Origin: Acinetobacter corruptisaponis
Lineage (GTDB): Bacteria > Pseudomonadota > Gammaproteobacteria > Pseudomonadales > Moraxellaceae
Direction of reading: 5' to 3'
DNA length: 64,000 bases
NCBI RefSeq assembly: GCF_030053775.1
Contig: NZ_CP125669.1
Span: forward strand, 2,351,962-2,415,961
Part shown: positions 19,323 through 29,469 of the stretch, in pieces
Layout of the letters: each line of letters begins with the position of its first letter
How positions within the stretch are numbered: the stretch's first letter is position 1
Program-made: the position numbers and the translations under genes
The notes under the pieces: model-generated
What the model was told of the DNA's origin: nothing
What the model saw: only the letters and a program-made list of their open reading frames with translations
Databases searched by the model: none

Positions 19323-20216
19323 TTAGATAATTCCCGCAACTTTTAAACCATTGCGAAGAGGTTCACGATATTGTTCCGCAAGCGGGGTCAAAGGCAGGCG
19401 AATGCCTGTACCCATGTATCCCATCTCATGCAACGCCCATTTCACAGGAATTGGGTTTGATTCGCAAAACAAAATATTGTGTAGATTTGCAATTTGTTGA
19501 TTCAGGTCTTGCGCTTTTGCCTGCTCTCCTGTCAGTGCGGCCTCACAAACATCGCTCATCTGTTTAGGCGCAACATTTGCAGTGACGGAAATATTGCCTT
19601 TGGCACCCAGCAAAATCAGTTCCCATGCGGTTGGGTCATCACCTGAATAAACCGCCATCTTACCGTTTAGGCCATCAATGAGTGCCTTGCCACGGGGAAT
19701 GTCACCTGTTGCATCCTTAATGCCGACGATGTTCTTGACATCAGCAAGGCGGATCACCGTCTCATTCTGCATGTCCACGCCAGTACGGCCTGGAACATTG
19801 TAAAGGATCTGTGGAATATCAACCGCTTCAGCAATGGCTTTATAGTGCTGGTATAAGCCTTCCTGTGTCGGTTTATTATAATAAGGCGTGACCAAAAGCG
19901 CTGCATCAGCGCCCACATCTTTTGCTGCCTGAGTCAGTTCAATCGCTTCACGTGTCGAATTCGCACCTGTTCCAGCAATGATCGGAATGCGTTTATTGGC
20001 AACGCGGATCACCTCCTGAATGACCTTGATATGTTCTTCCATACTCAAAGTTGAGGCTTCGCCTGTTGTGCCGACAGCGACAATGCTATGTGTGCCTTGC
20101 TGGATGTGCCACTCAACAAGCTTCTCAAGACTCTTCCAATCCACACCACCATCTTCAAACATAGGGGTAACGATTGCGACAATTGAGCCTTGAATATTCT
20201 GTGCTAGCTGAGTCAT
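19323..20216 (-). CDS. dapA: 4-hydroxy-tetrahydrodipicolinate synthase
   Basis: A 297-residue enzyme for the first step of the lysine/diaminopimelate branch, condensing pyruvate with aspartate semialdehyde. The Schiff-base Lys is K167 in GIKDATGD, the catalytic Tyr is Y139 in ILYNVPGRTG, and the GTTGEASTL motif binds substrate. The start is MTQLAQ at 20216; the frame remains open further upstream but that part is not family-like. It leads the dapA-bamC-purC unit. Confidence 0.96.
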   Translation of the reverse strand: MTQLAQNIQGSIVAIVTPMFEDGGVDWKSLEKLVEWHIQQGTHSIVAVGTTGEASTLSMEEHIKVIQEVIRVANKRIPIIAGTGANSTREAIELTQAAKDVGADAALLVTPYYNKPTQEGLYQHYKAIAEAVDIPQILYNVPGRTGVDMQNETVIRLADVKNIVGIKDATGDIPRGKALIDGLNGKMAVYSGDDPTAWELILLGAKGNISVTANVAPKQMSDVCEAALTGEQAKAQDLNQQIANLHNILFCESNPIPVKWALHEMGYMGTGIRLPLTPLAEQYREPLRNGLKVAGII

Positions 20217-20484
20217 TTTAAAAAAATATCCTATTTTCCCATCCGAATTTGAAGTGAATAAAAAACGAAATAATGGATGGTTGCAGTATTTTGATTGGTC
20301 ATTCAGCAATGAGCTTGGTTGAATGACAATTATGCAAATTATGACTGATCGGGCGCATAAGAACAATATGCTTTAGTCAAACTGTGGAAAACTTTAATTC
20401 ATCTCGATAAAAATTCAGGGAAGAGTGGCGGGAAAGCCAGCAGCAGGGTAAGGTAAAAACAGCAGCTTAAGGTTGAATTATAAA

Positions 20485-21117
20485 ATGCAGAAACATTCCA
20501 GACATAGCGCATTGATCGTGGTCGATGTCCAAAATGGCTTTACGCCAGGCGGCAATCTGGCGGTTGCCGATGCGGACCAGATTATTCCATTGATTAACCA
20601 GTTGGCACAGCAGTTCGATACGGTTGTGCTGACACAGGACTGGCATCCTGAACAGCATATTTCCTTTGCGGAAAACCATAAGGATAAAGTGCCCTTTGAA
20701 ACGGTTGAACTGGCTTATGGTACGCAGGTGCTATGGCCAAAACACTGTGTGCAGGGCAGCCATGATGCTGAATTTCATCCCGCCCTAAATATTCCAGCCG
20801 CACAGTTGATTATCCGTAAGGGCTTTCATCCAGATATTGATAGCTATTCCGCCTTTATGGAGGCTGATCGCAAGACACCCACAGGTCTCACTGGCTATTT
20901 AAAGGAACATCAGGTGGATACCGTTTATATTGTTGGAATTGCCACGGATTTTTGTGTGGCATGGACGGCTTTGGATGCTGTACATTTTGGCTTTAAAACC
21001 TATGTGGTTGAGGATGCCTGTAAGGCGATTGACCTGAATGGCTCACTGCAAAAGGCCTGGCAGGAAATGTCTGGGCAGGGGGTTCAGCGGATACAGTCAT
21101 CCAACCTGCTTGCCTAG
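20485..21117 (+). CDS. pncA: Nicotinamidase
   Basis: A 210-residue isochorismatase-fold hydrolase converting nicotinamide to nicotinate for NAD salvage. The catalytic triad is D14 (VVDVQNGF), K112 (IIRKG) and C157 (GIATDFCV). Metal ligands D52 and H54 (QDWHP) and H87 (WPKHC) are present. The start is the ATG at 20485, with an in-frame TTG at 20473 as an alternative. It would work with pncB, which lies elsewhere in the window at 35576. Confidence 0.94.
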   Translation: MQKHSRHSALIVVDVQNGFTPGGNLAVADADQIIPLINQLAQQFDTVVLTQDWHPEQHISFAENHKDKVPFETVELAYGTQVLWPKHCVQGSHDAEFHPALNIPAAQLIIRKGFHPDIDSYSAFMEADRKTPTGLTGYLKEHQVDTVYIVGIATDFCVAWTALDAVHFGFKTYVVEDACKAIDLNGSLQKAWQEMSGQGVQRIQSSNLLA

Positions 21118-21207
21118 GCTTGTGACGGCTGTGCTAAAAACGTAAACTTTTGTTCACGAGTAAATGCCTTATTGTATTTGCGGACTAGAACAGTAATAGA
21201 GAGTGTT

Positions 21208-21669
21208 ATGACTGAAATAGATGATTTTGACCGCAAAATTATTCATCACCTCCAGCTTAATGGGCGTTTGGCCAATCAGGAACTCGCTGAGTTGGTGGGA
21301 TTGTCCACTTCCCAGTGTTCACGCCGTCGGATTAACCTCGAACAGAAGAAAATTATCACAGGCTATTATGCGCAGATTGCCCTGGATGCTGACCCAACGC
21401 CGATTATGGGGATTATTGAGGTGAAATTGCAGAATTATAATGATGCAACCCATGATCGTTTTGTTGAGTTTCTTTTGCATGAACCCGCAGTTAAAGATAT
21501 TCATAAACTCACGGGCAGTTATGATTTTGTACTCAAAGTTGCGGTCAAGAGTTTGGATGAAATGGTGAAATTGATTGGTACTTTGTCATCCAGTAACTTT
21601 GGAGTCAGTAATTTAAATACATCTATTGTTTTAGAAAAATTAAAGGAAAATGGCATTGCGATTAAATAA
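21208..21669 (+). CDS. Lrp/AsnC-family transcriptional regulator
   Basis: A 153-residue regulator. Residues 1-60 form the AsnC-type helix-turn-helix (DFDRKIIHHLQLNGRLANQE, then LVGLSTSQCSRRR), and the remainder is the RAM ligand-binding domain with the TGSYDFVLKV segment. The family responds to amino acids and forms dimers to octamers. The start is the ATG at 21208. No obvious divergent target gene flanks it. Confidence 0.9.
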   Translation: MTEIDDFDRKIIHHLQLNGRLANQELAELVGLSTSQCSRRRINLEQKKIITGYYAQIALDADPTPIMGIIEVKLQNYNDATHDRFVEFLLHEPAVKDIHKLTGSYDFVLKVAVKSLDEMVKLIGTLSSSNFGVSNLNTSIVLEKLKENGIAIK

Positions 21670-21886
21670 TAAATACTTTGCTGCCCCTTATAATGCCAGT
21701 CAAGATAACGTTATCACAGTGCAACCTTTGTGTATTTTAATGTGTTATTTGGATTATAAATTGCATTTATGATAAAAATATAATAATAAATTGCGTAAAA
21801 ACCATAAAAATGATCAAATATATCAATTCGCATCCCTATCCAGGATGCTCTCCCTGCTGTTGTCTTGTTTCTTGAGCTATATCGTT

Positions 21887-22525
21887 ATGAGTACTGATCA
21901 ACATGTATCTTTGCCAATCCCAGCCGTGCCCGTGGTGGACCAGCACTCAAGAGTGGAAGATGCTCTGGCGATGTTGATTGGAACATTCATTTTATCGTTT
22001 GCCATGACCCTGTTGCAGCAGGCAGGCATTATGACAGGTGGAACGGCAGGATTGTCGTTGTTGATTCACTACATCACTGACATCAAGTTTGGCGTATTAT
22101 TTTTCCTGATCAACATTCCATTTTACTATTTTGCCTATAAAAAGATGGGTATTGCCCTTGTGGTGAAAACCTTTGTTGCGGTGGCATTACTGGCTGGGTT
22201 TACGGAAACCATTCCCCATTTCTTTCAGTTGTCAGAGGTCAATCCAATCTATGCCACGATTTTTGCCAATGTGCTGATGGGGGTAAGTTTCCTGATCCTG
22301 TTTCGGCATCGTTCAAGTCTGGGTGGCATCAACCTGCTTGCGCTGTATTTGCAGGAACATTTCAAGATTTCAGCTGGAAAGGTACAGATGGGAATTGATG
22401 TGGCGATCTTATTAACGTCACTGTTTTTTGTGGACTGGAAACTTGTTTTAATTTCTATTTTAGGTGCGGTAATCCTGAATTCAATTATTTTGCTAAATCA
22501 TAAAAATAGCCGTTATGTGGCATAA
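21887..22525 (+). CDS. YitT-family membrane protein
   Basis: A 212-residue inner-membrane protein with five to six hydrophobic segments. The QQAGIMTGGTAGLSLLI and SSLGGINLLALYL motifs are typical of the N-terminal domain of YitT/DUF161 proteins, whose function is unknown. The C-terminal DUF2179 domain of longer YitT proteins is absent. I choose the ATG at 21887; earlier in-frame starts (TTG 21791, ATG 21845) would add a hydrophobic leader. Confidence 0.82.
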   Translation: MSTDQHVSLPIPAVPVVDQHSRVEDALAMLIGTFILSFAMTLLQQAGIMTGGTAGLSLLIHYITDIKFGVLFFLINIPFYYFAYKKMGIALVVKTFVAVALLAGFTETIPHFFQLSEVNPIYATIFANVLMGVSFLILFRHRSSLGGINLLALYLQEHFKISAGKVQMGIDVAILLTSLFFVDWKLVLISILGAVILNSIILLNHKNSRYVA

Positions 22526-22556
22526 AATAAATTTTTAATTGAAATGATGGTAAAGG

Positions 22557-22584
22557 GTAGAAGAAAGGCGAACCTTTCTTCTAC
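22557..22584. terminator. Bidirectional terminator between the YitT gene and glmS
   Basis: A perfect 12-base-pair stem, GTAGAAGAAAGG with CCTTTCTTCTAC, around a CGAA tetraloop, followed by TTTG. It lies between two convergent genes. The T run is weak, so termination strength is uncertain. Confidence 0.7.
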
Positions 22585-22593
22585 TTTGTCATT

Positions 22594-24432
22594 TTATTCT
22601 ACAGTCACACTCTTCGCTAAATTACGAGGCTGATCGACATCAGTTCCGCGTAATACCGCAACATGGTAAGCAAGTAGCTGTACTGGAACACTGTAAACAA
22701 TCGGTGCTAACCATTCATTGACAGATGGAATGTGAACCACATGCTGACGGTCTTTACCGTGTATACCACTGTCCTGGTCAGCAAATACAAACAGTTCACC
22801 CCCACGTGCCTGAACTTCTTCCATGTTCGACTTGAGTTTATCGAGCATGTCATCGTTTGGCGCCAGAATCACCACTGGCATTTCATTGTCCACTAAAGCC
22901 AATGGCCCATGTTTCAGTTCGCCTGCCGCGTAACCTTCTGCATGAATATATGAAATCTCTTTCAGCTTCAACGCACCTTCCAGCGCAATTGGGAAATGTG
23001 TGCCACGTCCTAGGAACAGGCAATGGTTTTTCTCAACAAACAAGGTGGATAAACGCAGGATTTCTGTATTGCATTGTAAGGTATCCAGAATCACTTTAGG
23101 ACAGTGCCATAATCCCTTAATGATTTGGTTGCGTTGAGCCTCAGAAAGGCGTTGCTTCACTTCACCGATCTTGAGAATCAACAACATGAGTGCTGCAAGC
23201 TGGGTGGTAAATGCCTTGGTTGAGGCAACACCGATTTCAGGACCCGCCAGCGTCAATAAATGATGATCTGTTTCGCGAACCATAGATGAAGTCGCAACGT
23301 TACAAATCGTCATGGTGGTGATGTCAAGGTTTTGTGTCTTGGCGCGTTTTTGTGTTTCACGTAACGCTGCCAGCGTATCTGCTGTTTCACCAGACTGGGA
23401 AATACAGATATATAGGGTATTTGCCACAATCACTGGCGTGCGGTAGCGAAATTCACTGGCAATCTCAACCTGGCAAGGTACACCGATCAGTTGCTCAAAC
23501 CAGTATTTGGCAATCATCCCTGCATGGTAGCTGGTACCACAGGCAATGATTTGTACCTGCTGGATTTTGCCAAAGTCAGCATCGGCATGGTTGAGGAAAT
23601 CATCACGCAAGCTATTGCCATTTAAAGCTTGAGAAATGGTCTGCTGAATCGCTTCAGGCTGCTCATAAATTTCCTTGAGCATGAAGTGTTTATATTCACC
23701 TTTAGACACATTGCTGACCGTTGCATCCAGTTCCTTTACTGGACGTTCAACGCGCTTACCATCAACAAATACTTCAATGCTGCTGCGGGTTAAACGGGCA
23801 ATATCACCCTCTTCCAGGTAGACGAAGCGATTGGTGACGGGCAATAAGGCCAATTGGTCAGAACTAATGAAATTCTCACCAATACCGACACCAATGACCA
23901 GTGGTGAACCTTCACGAACGGTAATCAGTTCATCTGGATGTTCAGTATGCACAATTCCAAGTGCATATGCACCCTTAAGTCGGGGTACAATATTCTGGAC
24001 AGCTTCAAGCAGGCTATCGGTTTGTTTTAAGGCATTATTGACCAGATGCGCAACTACTTCGGTATCGGTCTGTGAGGTGAATACATAACCCAAGGCCTGT
24101 AATTCATCCTTGAGTTCCTGATAGTTCTCAATGATACCGTTATGCACAACCGCAACATTGCCTGAAACATGCGGGTGCGCATTGTTTTCTGTTGGTTTGC
24201 CATGGGTTGCCCAACGGGTATGCGCAATACCAACATTCCCTGTTAAATGTTGTTCTGATACCGCCTCAGCCAGATTGGCCACCTTACCCACACGGCGTTC
24301 ACGCAGGATGTGTTGATTGTTTAATAATGCCAAGCCTGAAGAATCATAACCACGATATTCAAGGCGTTTTAGACCCTCGATCAATACTTCTGTAATATTA
24401 CGTTCTGCAACGCCACCAACAATGCCACACAT
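22594..24432 (-). CDS. glmS: Glutamine--fructose-6-phosphate aminotransferase (isomerising)
   Basis: A 612-residue enzyme that makes glucosamine-6-phosphate, the first step to UDP-GlcNAc for peptidoglycan and LPS. The N-terminal glutaminase domain starts with catalytic Cys2 (MCGIVGG) and has the HTRWATHG motif. Two SIS domains follow with CGTSYHAG and SQSGETADT. The C-terminal NLAKSVTVE is the family ending. It lies 12 bases after glmU, so both enzymes of the UDP-GlcNAc pathway are co-transcribed. Confidence 0.98.
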   Translation of the reverse strand: MCGIVGGVAERNITEVLIEGLKRLEYRGYDSSGLALLNNQHILRERRVGKVANLAEAVSEQHLTGNVGIAHTRWATHGKPTENNAHPHVSGNVAVVHNGIIENYQELKDELQALGYVFTSQTDTEVVAHLVNNALKQTDSLLEAVQNIVPRLKGAYALGIVHTEHPDELITVREGSPLVIGVGIGENFISSDQLALLPVTNRFVYLEEGDIARLTRSSIEVFVDGKRVERPVKELDATVSNVSKGEYKHFMLKEIYEQPEAIQQTISQALNGNSLRDDFLNHADADFGKIQQVQIIACGTSYHAGMIAKYWFEQLIGVPCQVEIASEFRYRTPVIVANTLYICISQSGETADTLAALRETQKRAKTQNLDITTMTICNVATSSMVRETDHHLLTLAGPEIGVASTKAFTTQLAALMLLILKIGEVKQRLSEAQRNQIIKGLWHCPKVILDTLQCNTEILRLSTLFVEKNHCLFLGRGTHFPIALEGALKLKEISYIHAEGYAAGELKHGPLALVDNEMPVVILAPNDDMLDKLKSNMEEVQARGGELFVFADQDSGIHGKDRQHVVHIPSVNEWLAPIVYSVPVQLLAYHVAVLRGTDVDQPRNLAKSVTVE

Positions 24433-24444
24433 AATAGAATCCTC

Positions 24445-25809
24445 TTATTTTTTCAATTTTTGGGGACGTTGATAATTAGATTTTTCAAACTGTTTAGCAC
24501 GTTCAACCGCTAAACTATGTTCATTTACATCTCTGGTCAGGGTTGAGCCTGCACCTGTGGTCGCACCATCACCAATTTTAATTGGGGCAACCAGTGAGTT
24601 ATTGGTGCCAATAAACACTTGATCACCAATAATGGTACGGTGTTTGTTGGCACCGTCATAATTGCAGGTGATGGTGCCTGCACCAATATTACAATCCACA
24701 CCGATGTCAGCATCACCTAAATAGGTGAAGTGGTTGGCTTTTGAACCCCGACCAATATTTGAGTTTTTCACCTCAACGAAATTGCCGATGTGAACATCAT
24801 TGCCAAGGCTGGCACCTGGACGTAGGCGGGCAAAAGGACCAATTTGGGTATTTTCGCCCACAACCGCATTTTCAAAAACGCTGTATGCCTGAACTTTGGT
24901 ACCTGCTGCAATAAGGGTATTCTTTAAAATACATCCCGCACCAAGCTGTACGTTATCGCCTAGTTCACAATCGCCTTCAATAATCACATTGATATCAATG
25001 AGGACATCTTGACCACATTTCAAATGGCCTCGTAAATCAAAGCGATTTGGGTCAATTAAATGAACACCTTGCTGCATCAATTCTTTCGCTTGTTGCTGCT
25101 GAAATTGACGTTCCAGAGCTGCCAGTTGTAGGCGGTCATTCACACCCTCAACTTCAAAAGCCAGTTCAGGTTGAATAGAAGCAATCTCTAAGCCATCTGC
25201 AACCGCCATGGCTACAATATCGGTCAGGTAATATTCGCCCTGCGCATTATTATTGGATAGTTTTGGTAGCCATTGATGTAGCTTGGCATTGCTGACACAG
25301 TAAATACCAGTATTAATTTCCTGAATTTGACGTTGCTCGTCATTGGCATCTTTATGCTCGACAATGGCTTGAATTTTGCCCGCTTGGCGAACAATACGGC
25401 CATAGCCTGTTGGATTTTCCACATTCAGCGTGATCATACCAATACCAGACTGGCTAGAGACTTCAAGCAATTGCTCCAGCGTGCTTTGACGAACCAAAGG
25501 CACATCACCATATAGAATCAAGGAAATGCCATCTTGAGGTAGAACAGGTAAGGTCATTTGCACTGCATGACCTGTACCGAGTTGCTCAGCTTGTTCAACC
25601 CACTCAATGGCTTGATTGGCAAAGCTTTGTTTAACCAATTCACCACCATGACCATAAATCGTAATAATATTCTGGGCATGTAGTTTTTGTGCTGTTTGAA
25701 TCACATGACCAAGCAAAGGTTGACCTGCAAGTGGTTGTAACACTTTAGGTAATTGTGAACGCATCCGCGTTCCTTTTCCTGCTGCAAGAATAATCACAGT
25801 TGTTGACAT
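24445..25809 (-). CDS. glmU: Bifunctional UDP-GlcNAc pyrophosphorylase / GlcN-1-P acetyltransferase
   Basis: A 454-residue enzyme. The N-terminal uridyltransferase domain has [17 protein letters not shown], and the C-terminal left-handed beta-helix has many hexapeptide repeats plus the [11 protein letters not shown] acetyltransferase motif. It catalyses the last two steps to UDP-GlcNAc. The gene order pgpA-glmU-glmS on one strand with gaps of 21 and 12 bases indicates one transcript. Confidence 0.98.
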   Translation of the reverse strand: MSTTVIILAAGKGTRMRSQLPKVLQPLAGQPLLGHVIQTAQKLHAQNIITIYGHGGELVKQSFANQAIEWVEQAEQLGTGHAVQMTLPVLPQDGISLILYGDVPLVRQSTLEQLLEVSSQSGIGMITLNVENPTGYGRIVRQAGKIQAIVEHKDANDEQRQIQEINTGIYCVSNAKLHQWLPKLSNNNAQGEYYLTDIVAMAVADGLEIASIQPELAFEVEGVNDRLQLAALERQFQQQQAKELMQQGVHLIDPNRFDLRGHLKCGQDVLIDINVIIEGDCELGDNVQLGAGCILKNTLIAAGTKVQAYSVFENAVVGENTQIGPFARLRPGASLGNDVHIGNFVEVKNSNIGRGSKANHFTYLGDADIGVDCNIGAGTITCNYDGANKHRTIIGDQVFIGTNNSLVAPIKIGDGATTGAGSTLTRDVNEHSLAVERAKQFEKSNYQRPQKLKK

Positions 25810-25830
25810 AATTAACCCTACTGGTTTAAG

Positions 25831-26301
25831 TCAAAAGTAGAAGTGGAGAAGAGATAGGCAGATTGCTGCCCAAAGTCCAGCAATAATGTCATCCAGCATA
25901 ATACCCAGACCGCCAGACACTTTCTGGTCGGCCCAGTTGATTGGGAATGGTTTCCAGACATCAAAGATACGGAATAATACGAATCCAGCAATGACCCACA
26001 ACCCATTCATTTGCTGTAAATAAAGCAAAGGCAGGAAAGTAATGGACTGTCCTGCGAACTCATCCCAGACAATACGTCCATCATCATGGACATTGATGAC
26101 TTTGGCGGTTTGTCCGCAGATATAAATGCCCACAACCGACATGATCAGGATGGCAATCAAGCTGCCATAGAAACCCAATTGTAGCCACAATGGCACAAAC
26201 AGCAGGGCAAAGGCTGAACCAAATGTTCCAGGTGCCTTGGGCGCTAAGCCAGAACCGAAACCGACACCGCAAAAAACGATGCAGCGGTTGAACCAGCTCA
26301 T
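25831..26301 (-). CDS. pgpA: Phosphatidylglycerophosphatase A
   Basis: A 156-residue inner-membrane phosphatase that makes phosphatidylglycerol from its phosphate. Family motifs are GSGLAPKAPGTFGS, the DEFAGQ segment and the C-terminal GLGIMLDDIIAG with acidic residues. The start is the ATG at 26301, just after the thiL stop; a longer frame to 26415 would overlap thiL. It sits in the conserved nusB-thiL-pgpA order. Confidence 0.92.
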   Translation of the reverse strand: MSWFNRCIVFCGVGFGSGLAPKAPGTFGSAFALLFVPLWLQLGFYGSLIAILIMSVVGIYICGQTAKVINVHDDGRIVWDEFAGQSITFLPLLYLQQMNGLWVIAGFVLFRIFDVWKPFPINWADQKVSGGLGIMLDDIIAGLWAAICLSLLHFYF

Positions 26302-26323
26302 TTGTTTAAAGTGAATCGGTGGC

Positions 26324-27241
26324 TTATGCAAAGTGTTGATATCCCTGAACAGGTAATGGGTGATTTTCGCCCATATACACAAATGACAATCCAGTTTGTT
26401 GGGTGATTTCACCAATTATTGTAAGCGGAACATCTAATTGTTGTCGAAGTAGTTTTTCAAAATTTTGCGGTGATATTGTAAAGCACAGTTCATAATCGTC
26501 ACCACCCGCAAGGGCGTAGTGCCATGCCTGCTGCTTTTCCAGCTTTTTGAGTGATTCATTAATTGGAAGCTGCTCAAGTTGTAGTTTTGCACCGACATTG
26601 GATGCTTTGAGAATATGTCCCAAGTCCTGGGCCAATCCGTCCGAAACATCAATCATACTGGAGGCCAGACCTTTGAGCTGCTGTCCTAAATTACAACGTG
26701 GCGTTGGATAATCAAGTCGTTGCTGTAGGGCATGACCAAGATGCTGTAGCCCAAATGCGGCATCTCCAATCTGCCCACTGACACAGATATAGTCGCCGAC
26801 CTGAGCGCCTGCACGCGTGACAGCCTGACCGTGTTCAATCCAGCCCAGTGCCGTGACCGTGATGGTCAGTTGGGAACTCTGTGTGGTATCGCCACCAATC
26901 AGGCTGACACCGAATTGATCACAGCAATCGAATAGTCCCTGACTAAAGCCAGCCAGCCAGCCATGATCAACTGTTGGTAGGCTTAATGCCAGTAAAATAC
27001 TATGCGGTTTTGCACCCATTGCAGCAAGGTCGGATAAATTGACCGCCACACTTTTCCAGCCGATGGCATGTGCTGAAGTGTTTAGGGGAAAATGACGACC
27101 AGCAACCAGTGTATCGGTACAGATCACCAGTTGTTGTGAGGGAGGAGGTGTAACAATGGCTGAGTCATCACCAACTCCTAAACTGACACCAGATTTTGAT
27201 GCGCGTTTAAAGTATTGGTCAATAATTGAAAACTCAGCCAT
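26324..27241 (-). CDS. thiL: Thiamine-monophosphate kinase
   Basis: A 305-residue ATP-dependent kinase making thiamine diphosphate. It has the N-terminal GVGDDSAIV motif, the SVAVNLSDLAAMGAKP segment, the GGDTTQS motif and the DVSDGLAQDL motif, all of the PurM/ThiL fold. It lies 12 bases after nusB, a common arrangement in proteobacteria. Confidence 0.96.
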   Translation of the reverse strand: MAEFSIIDQYFKRASKSGVSLGVGDDSAIVTPPPSQQLVICTDTLVAGRHFPLNTSAHAIGWKSVAVNLSDLAAMGAKPHSILLALSLPTVDHGWLAGFSQGLFDCCDQFGVSLIGGDTTQSSQLTITVTALGWIEHGQAVTRAGAQVGDYICVSGQIGDAAFGLQHLGHALQQRLDYPTPRCNLGQQLKGLASSMIDVSDGLAQDLGHILKASNVGAKLQLEQLPINESLKKLEKQQAWHYALAGGDDYELCFTISPQNFEKLLRQQLDVPLTIIGEITQQTGLSFVYMGENHPLPVQGYQHFA

Positions 27242-27253
27242 GACACAAGCCTG

Positions 27254-27703
27254 TTATTTAGCTTGCTGTTTTTCAGCTTCACGAAGCTTTGAGGAAAGAC
27301 GGTCCAGTACACCATTGATGTATTTATGGCTGTCCGCACCACCAAAGTGTTTTGCCAGCTCAATCGCTTCATCCAGCACCACACGGTATGGAACTTCGAG
27401 ATGATCCCGTAATTCATAGGCACCGAGTCGTAAAGTGGCAAGTTCCACGCCATCGAGGGCATTTAACTCACGGTCAAGGACAGGGATGAGCAACTCATCC
27501 AGAGCGTCATGTTGGGCAACCACTTGAGTGAGCAATTCATGGTAATAGTTAAGGTCAACCTTGTGCATGGCATTTTCAACACGAGTGCGTGCCTCAATTT
27601 CATGGACAGGGTTCTGACTCATTTGCCATTCATAAATCCCTTGTACAGCAAAACGACGTGCTTTGCGTTTCGCTGCATAAGCGGCCTGAAGTGTTTGCGA
27701 CAT
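27254..27703 (-). CDS. nusB: Transcription antitermination factor NusB
   Basis: A 149-residue all-helical RNA-binding protein that, with NusE, binds boxA RNA in rRNA antitermination. It has the [13 protein letters not shown] start and the [12 protein letters not shown] and [14 protein letters not shown] ending (here [11 protein letters not shown]). It follows ribH by three bases. Confidence 0.96.
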   Translation of the reverse strand: MSQTLQAAYAAKRKARRFAVQGIYEWQMSQNPVHEIEARTRVENAMHKVDLNYYHELLTQVVAQHDALDELLIPVLDRELNALDGVELATLRLGAYELRDHLEVPYRVVLDEAIELAKHFGGADSHKYINGVLDRLSSKLREAEKQQAK

Positions 27704-27706
27704 GCT

Positions 27707-28177
27707 TTAAATTGCCTTTAATAAGTTAACCATTTCGATTGCAGTCAATGCAGCTTCGCTACCCTTGTTACCTGCTTTCGTACCAGAACGTTCAATTGCC
27801 TGCTCAATGCTGTCAGTTGTCAACACACCATTGATTACAGGCATAGTGCTTTCAAGTGCAACCACACCCAAACCTTTGGCACATTCACCCGCAACAAAGT
27901 CAAAGTGTGGTGTGCTGCCACGAATCACTGCACCGAGGGCAATGATGGCATCAAACTTGTTGGAGGCAGCCAACTTTTTCGCAACGATTGGCAGTTCCCA
28001 TGCGCCAGGCGCATGAATCACGGTAATCGCATCTTCTGCAACGCCATGACGTTTTAAGGTGTCAATCGCACCTTCCAGTAAATGTTCAACCACGAAGCTG
28101 TTGAAACGACCAACCAAGATCGCATAACGACCTTCGCTTGCGAGATGTAGTAAACCTTCAATTCGGCGAATTGCCAT
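27707..28177 (-). CDS. ribH: 6,7-dimethyl-8-ribityllumazine synthase
   Basis: A 156-residue enzyme that condenses the ribB product with the ribityl pyrimidine in riboflavin synthesis. Family segments: the N-terminal [15 protein letters not shown], the HAPGAWELP phosphate-binding region, [14 protein letters not shown] with the catalytic His, and [11 protein letters not shown]. It lies between ribB and nusB on one strand. Confidence 0.96.
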   Translation of the reverse strand: MAIRRIEGLLHLASEGRYAILVGRFNSFVVEHLLEGAIDTLKRHGVAEDAITVIHAPGAWELPIVAKKLAASNKFDAIIALGAVIRGSTPHFDFVAGECAKGLGVVALESTMPVINGVLTTDSIEQAIERSGTKAGNKGSEAALTAIEMVNLLKAI

Positions 28178-28188
28178 AACAACCTCGA

Positions 28189-29310
28189 TTATTTTGCTGT
28201 GACTTGATCGGCAGTGATGTATTCCACTACCTCTAAATTAAATCCTGATAGGGCATTGAAACGAAGTGGTGAACTCAACAGTTTCATTTTCTCAACACCC
28301 AGATCACGTAAAATCTGTGCACCGACACCAATGGTCTGATATTGCTGGGAGAGGGCGGCATTGGATTTCAAAGGCTTTGGCTGATTCAGGTGATGAATCG
28401 CATGACCCAGATCTTCCAGATGGTCCTGTCCAATCCATACCAATACACCACGGTCGCTCTCTGAGATGGTTCTCAGTGCGAGGTCCAGACTCCATGCTGT
28501 GGAGCCATCTGCTTTATTGAGTTTTAGCAAGTCACGTACAGGATTGAAACCATGCACACGAACTGTGGTGACACCTTGTTTTGGTTCACCTTTCACCAAC
28601 GCCAGATGGATGTCTGGATTGCCAATTTCACGGTATTTGTATAGCTCAAACGCACCGTATTCAGTATCAATGGTTTCTTGGGACAAACGCTCAACCGTTT
28701 GTTCATTGGTCATGCGGTAATGAATCAGGTCGGCAATGGTACCAATTTTAAGACCATGTTTTTCCGCAAACACTTCCAGATCAGGACGACGTGCCATGGT
28801 GCCATCATCATTAATGATTTCACAGATCACAGACGCTGGCTCAAGGCCTGCCAAGCGGGTTAAGTCACAGCCTGCCTCGGTATGGCCTGCACGGTGCAGT
28901 ACACCACCTGGTTGCGCCATCAATGGGAAAATATGGCCTGGCTGAACGATATCGCTTGGCTTGGCATGTGCCGCAACCGCGGTGCGGATGGTATGCGCGC
29001 GCTCAGCAGCGGAAATGCCTGTGCTGATGCCTTCAGCCGCTTCAATTGAGAGGGTGAAGTTGGTCGCGTGCTGTGCGCCGTTTTGGTCAACCATCAACGG
29101 AAGATTCAGTTGTTTACAACGTTCACGGCTGAGTGTCAGGCAGACCAAACCGCGTGCATGGGTAATCATGAAGTTAATATCTTCAGGGCGCACATGCGTT
29201 GCGGCGATGACCAGGTCACCTTCATTTTCACGATCTTCATCATCCATCAGGATGACCATTTTGCCTGCACGAATATCTGCGACAAGCTCTTCAACACGAC
29301 TCAGCGGCAT
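28189..29310 (-). CDS. ribB: 3,4-dihydroxy-2-butanone-4-phosphate synthase with degenerate GTP cyclohydrolase II domain
   Basis: A 373-residue protein. Residues 1-205 are an intact RibB domain that makes the four-carbon unit of riboflavin from ribulose-5-phosphate; the metal/substrate loop [10 protein letters not shown] is at 23-32 and the HTEAGCDLT motif follows. Residues from about 215 have the GTP cyclohydrolase II fold, but after RVH (251-253) the three zinc-binding cysteines of true RibA are missing. It is therefore a RibBX-type fusion whose second domain is probably not a cyclohydrolase. A separate ribA must exist elsewhere. First gene of the rib-nusB-thiL-pgpA-glm run. Confidence 0.92.
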   Translation of the reverse strand: MPLSRVEELVADIRAGKMVILMDDEDRENEGDLVIAATHVRPEDINFMITHARGLVCLTLSRERCKQLNLPLMVDQNGAQHATNFTLSIEAAEGISTGISAAERAHTIRTAVAAHAKPSDIVQPGHIFPLMAQPGGVLHRAGHTEAGCDLTRLAGLEPASVICEIINDDGTMARRPDLEVFAEKHGLKIGTIADLIHYRMTNEQTVERLSQETIDTEYGAFELYKYREIGNPDIHLALVKGEPKQGVTTVRVHGFNPVRDLLKLNKADGSTAWSLDLALRTISESDRGVLVWIGQDHLEDLGHAIHHLNQPKPLKSNAALSQQYQTIGVGAQILRDLGVEKMKLLSSPLRFNALSGFNLEVVEYITADQVTAK

Positions 29311-29417
29311 TCGCTTTCACCTTTTTATTGCCTTTCAAGGCACTCATATTCGATAAACCGAGCATAGTTTACCGCATTTTAACAAATTTCGCCTGTGCTT
29401 CTTGATCAATTCAAAAG

Positions 29418-29443
29418 CCTGATTCTCTGGAAAAGCAATCAGG
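29418..29443 (-). terminator. Possible terminator after the SMP-like gene
   Basis: CCTGATT and AATCAGG arms with a 12-base loop, followed on the minus strand by CTTTTG. It lies 27 bases after the stop of the membrane protein gene and before ribB. The T run is poor. Confidence 0.45.
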
Positions 29444-29469
29444 TCTGTCAGGAAACAGATGATAATGGG

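Noticed and set aside
29311..29469. Possible FMN riboswitch upstream of ribB
   Set aside because: The conserved RFN sequence blocks are absent on the minus strand; only a weak terminator hairpin is visible.
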